From positions 1,285,094-1,349,093 of the forward strand of contig NZ_LMIW01000001.1 of assembly GCF_001429185.1 (NCBI RefSeq): DNA of 64,000 nucleotides, written 5' to 3'. A model generated the notes under the pieces. It had not been told where the DNA came from, did not search any database, and worked only from the letters and a program-made list of their open reading frames with translations. The number at the start of each line of letters is the position of its first letter. Position 1 is the first letter of the stretch. The DNA is from Terrabacter sp. Root85. Lineage in GTDB: Bacteria; Actinomycetota; Actinomycetes; Actinomycetales; Dermatophilaceae. Shown in pieces: positions 63,498-64,000 of this stretch. Made by a program: the position numbers and the translations under genes.

Positions 63498-63857
63498 CCA
63501 GCCGACTCACGGCGGCTCTCCTCCGGGGGTGCTCTCCGCTGTCTCGGTGGGCTCTCGGTGGCCTCTCCGTGGGCTCGTCACGCGTGTCCGGACGGGCCTC
63601 CGGACGGCTCCGTGCAGGGCCTCGGGAGGGGGTCCGGAGGCCCGATTATGAGATCCCGGGGGATGCCCTGTAACGTTCTCTTCGTCAGCCCGACAGGGAG
63701 CACCGGACGCCACCGCTGAGCGAAACTTCGCTCGCGAAGTAGGCCGGTCCCGGGGTTGGCACCACAGAGAGAAGGACCGCTGGTTCGGTCTGATCGACGT
63801 GGGAGCCCGCGTGTCTGGCGTGGCCGGTTGGGTCTGCTCCTCGGAGCCGGCGCCGAT
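63498..63857. other. non-coding stretch upstream of the rRNA operon promoter
   Basis: No supportable gene. It holds repeated GGTGGGCTCTC-type text, a -10-like TAACGT (63671-63676, within TGTAACGTTCT) that may be an upstream rRNA promoter, and a small hairpin ACTTCG/CGAAGT (63725-63740). Confidence 0.5.
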
Positions 63858-63886
63858 TTGGACCAGCGCATCGAGGCGGGTAAGTT
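63858..63886 (+). promoter_or_regulatory. rRNA operon promoter
   Basis: TTGGAC (63858-63863), 17-bp spacer, TAAGTT (63881-63886), about 75 bp before the conserved leader element. Confidence 0.55.
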
Positions 63887-63892
63887 TTAAGG

Positions 63893-64000
63893 GTTGCCCC
63901 GGAGGCCTCCTCGTTGAGGTGGTTGATGGTGTGTGTCCGATTCTTGAGAACTCAACAGCGTGTCAAAAATCGATGCCAATTACCTCGTCCCGAGGCCTGG
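63893..64000 (+). other. rRNA operon leader (16S gene begins beyond the window)
   Basis: TTCTTGAGAACTCAACAGCGTG (from about 63941) is the text that precedes 16S rRNA genes in actinobacteria and contains the antitermination/processing region. A GGAGGCCTCC hairpin sits just after the predicted transcription start. The mature 16S sequence is not reached. Confidence 0.75.

Noticed and set aside
63741..63840. tRNA or other structured RNA before the rRNA leader
   Set aside because: No cloverleaf, anticodon arm or TTCGAATC-like T-loop could be folded by eye.

Overview
The window is about 72% GC (by eye). It shows dense, often overlapping genes, GTG starts, ATGA/GTGA start-stop junctions and several apparently leaderless promoters. 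This fits a high-GC actinobacterium, most plausibly Micrococcales near Intrasporangiaceae (inference from style and gene content; no marker gene is complete here). No transposase, integrase, phage gene, CRISPR array or tRNA was seen. The right edge runs into the leader of an rRNA operon.

Layout. 1-2.5 kb: 5-oxoprolinase genes (pxpA and a pxpB-pxpC fusion). 2.5-4.4 kb: a two-component system on the minus strand. 4.7-18.6 kb: a one-direction run encoding a very large secreted surface protein, three paralogous secreted cupredoxin/multicopper-oxidase-like proteins, a small membrane-anchored protein and a CopC-CopD copper protein. 18.8-19.7 kb: a lytic transglycosylase. 19.9-25.9 kb: assimilatory sulfate reduction (sulfite reductase, APS reductase, CysD, CysN, siroheme synthase), followed by a Cys-rich mini-protein behind a CsoR/CstR-type operator. 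26-32.5 kb: alpha-mannosidase, a kinase-like phosphotransferase, small unknowns and a kinase remnant. 32.5-36.3 kb: an MHS transporter and an ArgE-like deacetylase opposite a double Lrp regulator. 36.3-38.2 kb: a NadR-like enzyme with a candidate leader peptide, and a truncated haemoglobin. 38.3-42.2 kb: RskA, SigK, a fasciclin lipoprotein and a membrane molybdoenzyme, with two matching SigK-type promoters. 42.3-48.6 kb: a flavin oxidoreductase, an SRPBCC protein, an ABC exporter plus DesK/DesR-like pair, and an HdeD-like protein. 48.7-52.8 kb: a tight ATP-grasp / S51-like hydrolase / two-esterase operon of unknown product. 52.9-61.1 kb: a DrrC-like UvrA paralogue, a serine hydrolase, and a sugar ABC uptake operon with a Gfo/Idh dehydrogenase. 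61.2-63.5 kb: an SMR-like protein and a peptide-type binding lipoprotein. 63.5-64 kb: rRNA operon promoter and leader.

The most interesting system is the 4.7-18.6 kb locus. Protein 1 (10252-11544) keeps the type-1 copper site and four trinuclear-cluster histidines in its first cupredoxin domain. Protein 2 (11565-12905) keeps the other four trinuclear histidines in its second domain and has lost type-1 copper. Protein 3 (12917-16078) has lost essentially all copper ligands. Eight histidines are therefore split 4+4 over two genes. This suggests a heteromeric oxidase assembled from three two-domain subunits, a split analogue of the six-domain ceruloplasmin or two-domain-oxidase trimer.

Across the window the heptamer GTATGCC/GGCATAC occurs about 42 times, equally on both strands. 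It often forces the rare Ile codon ATA or the less-used Tyr codon TAT, so it looks selected as DNA. Long perfect hairpins of unrelated sequence mark several gene ends.
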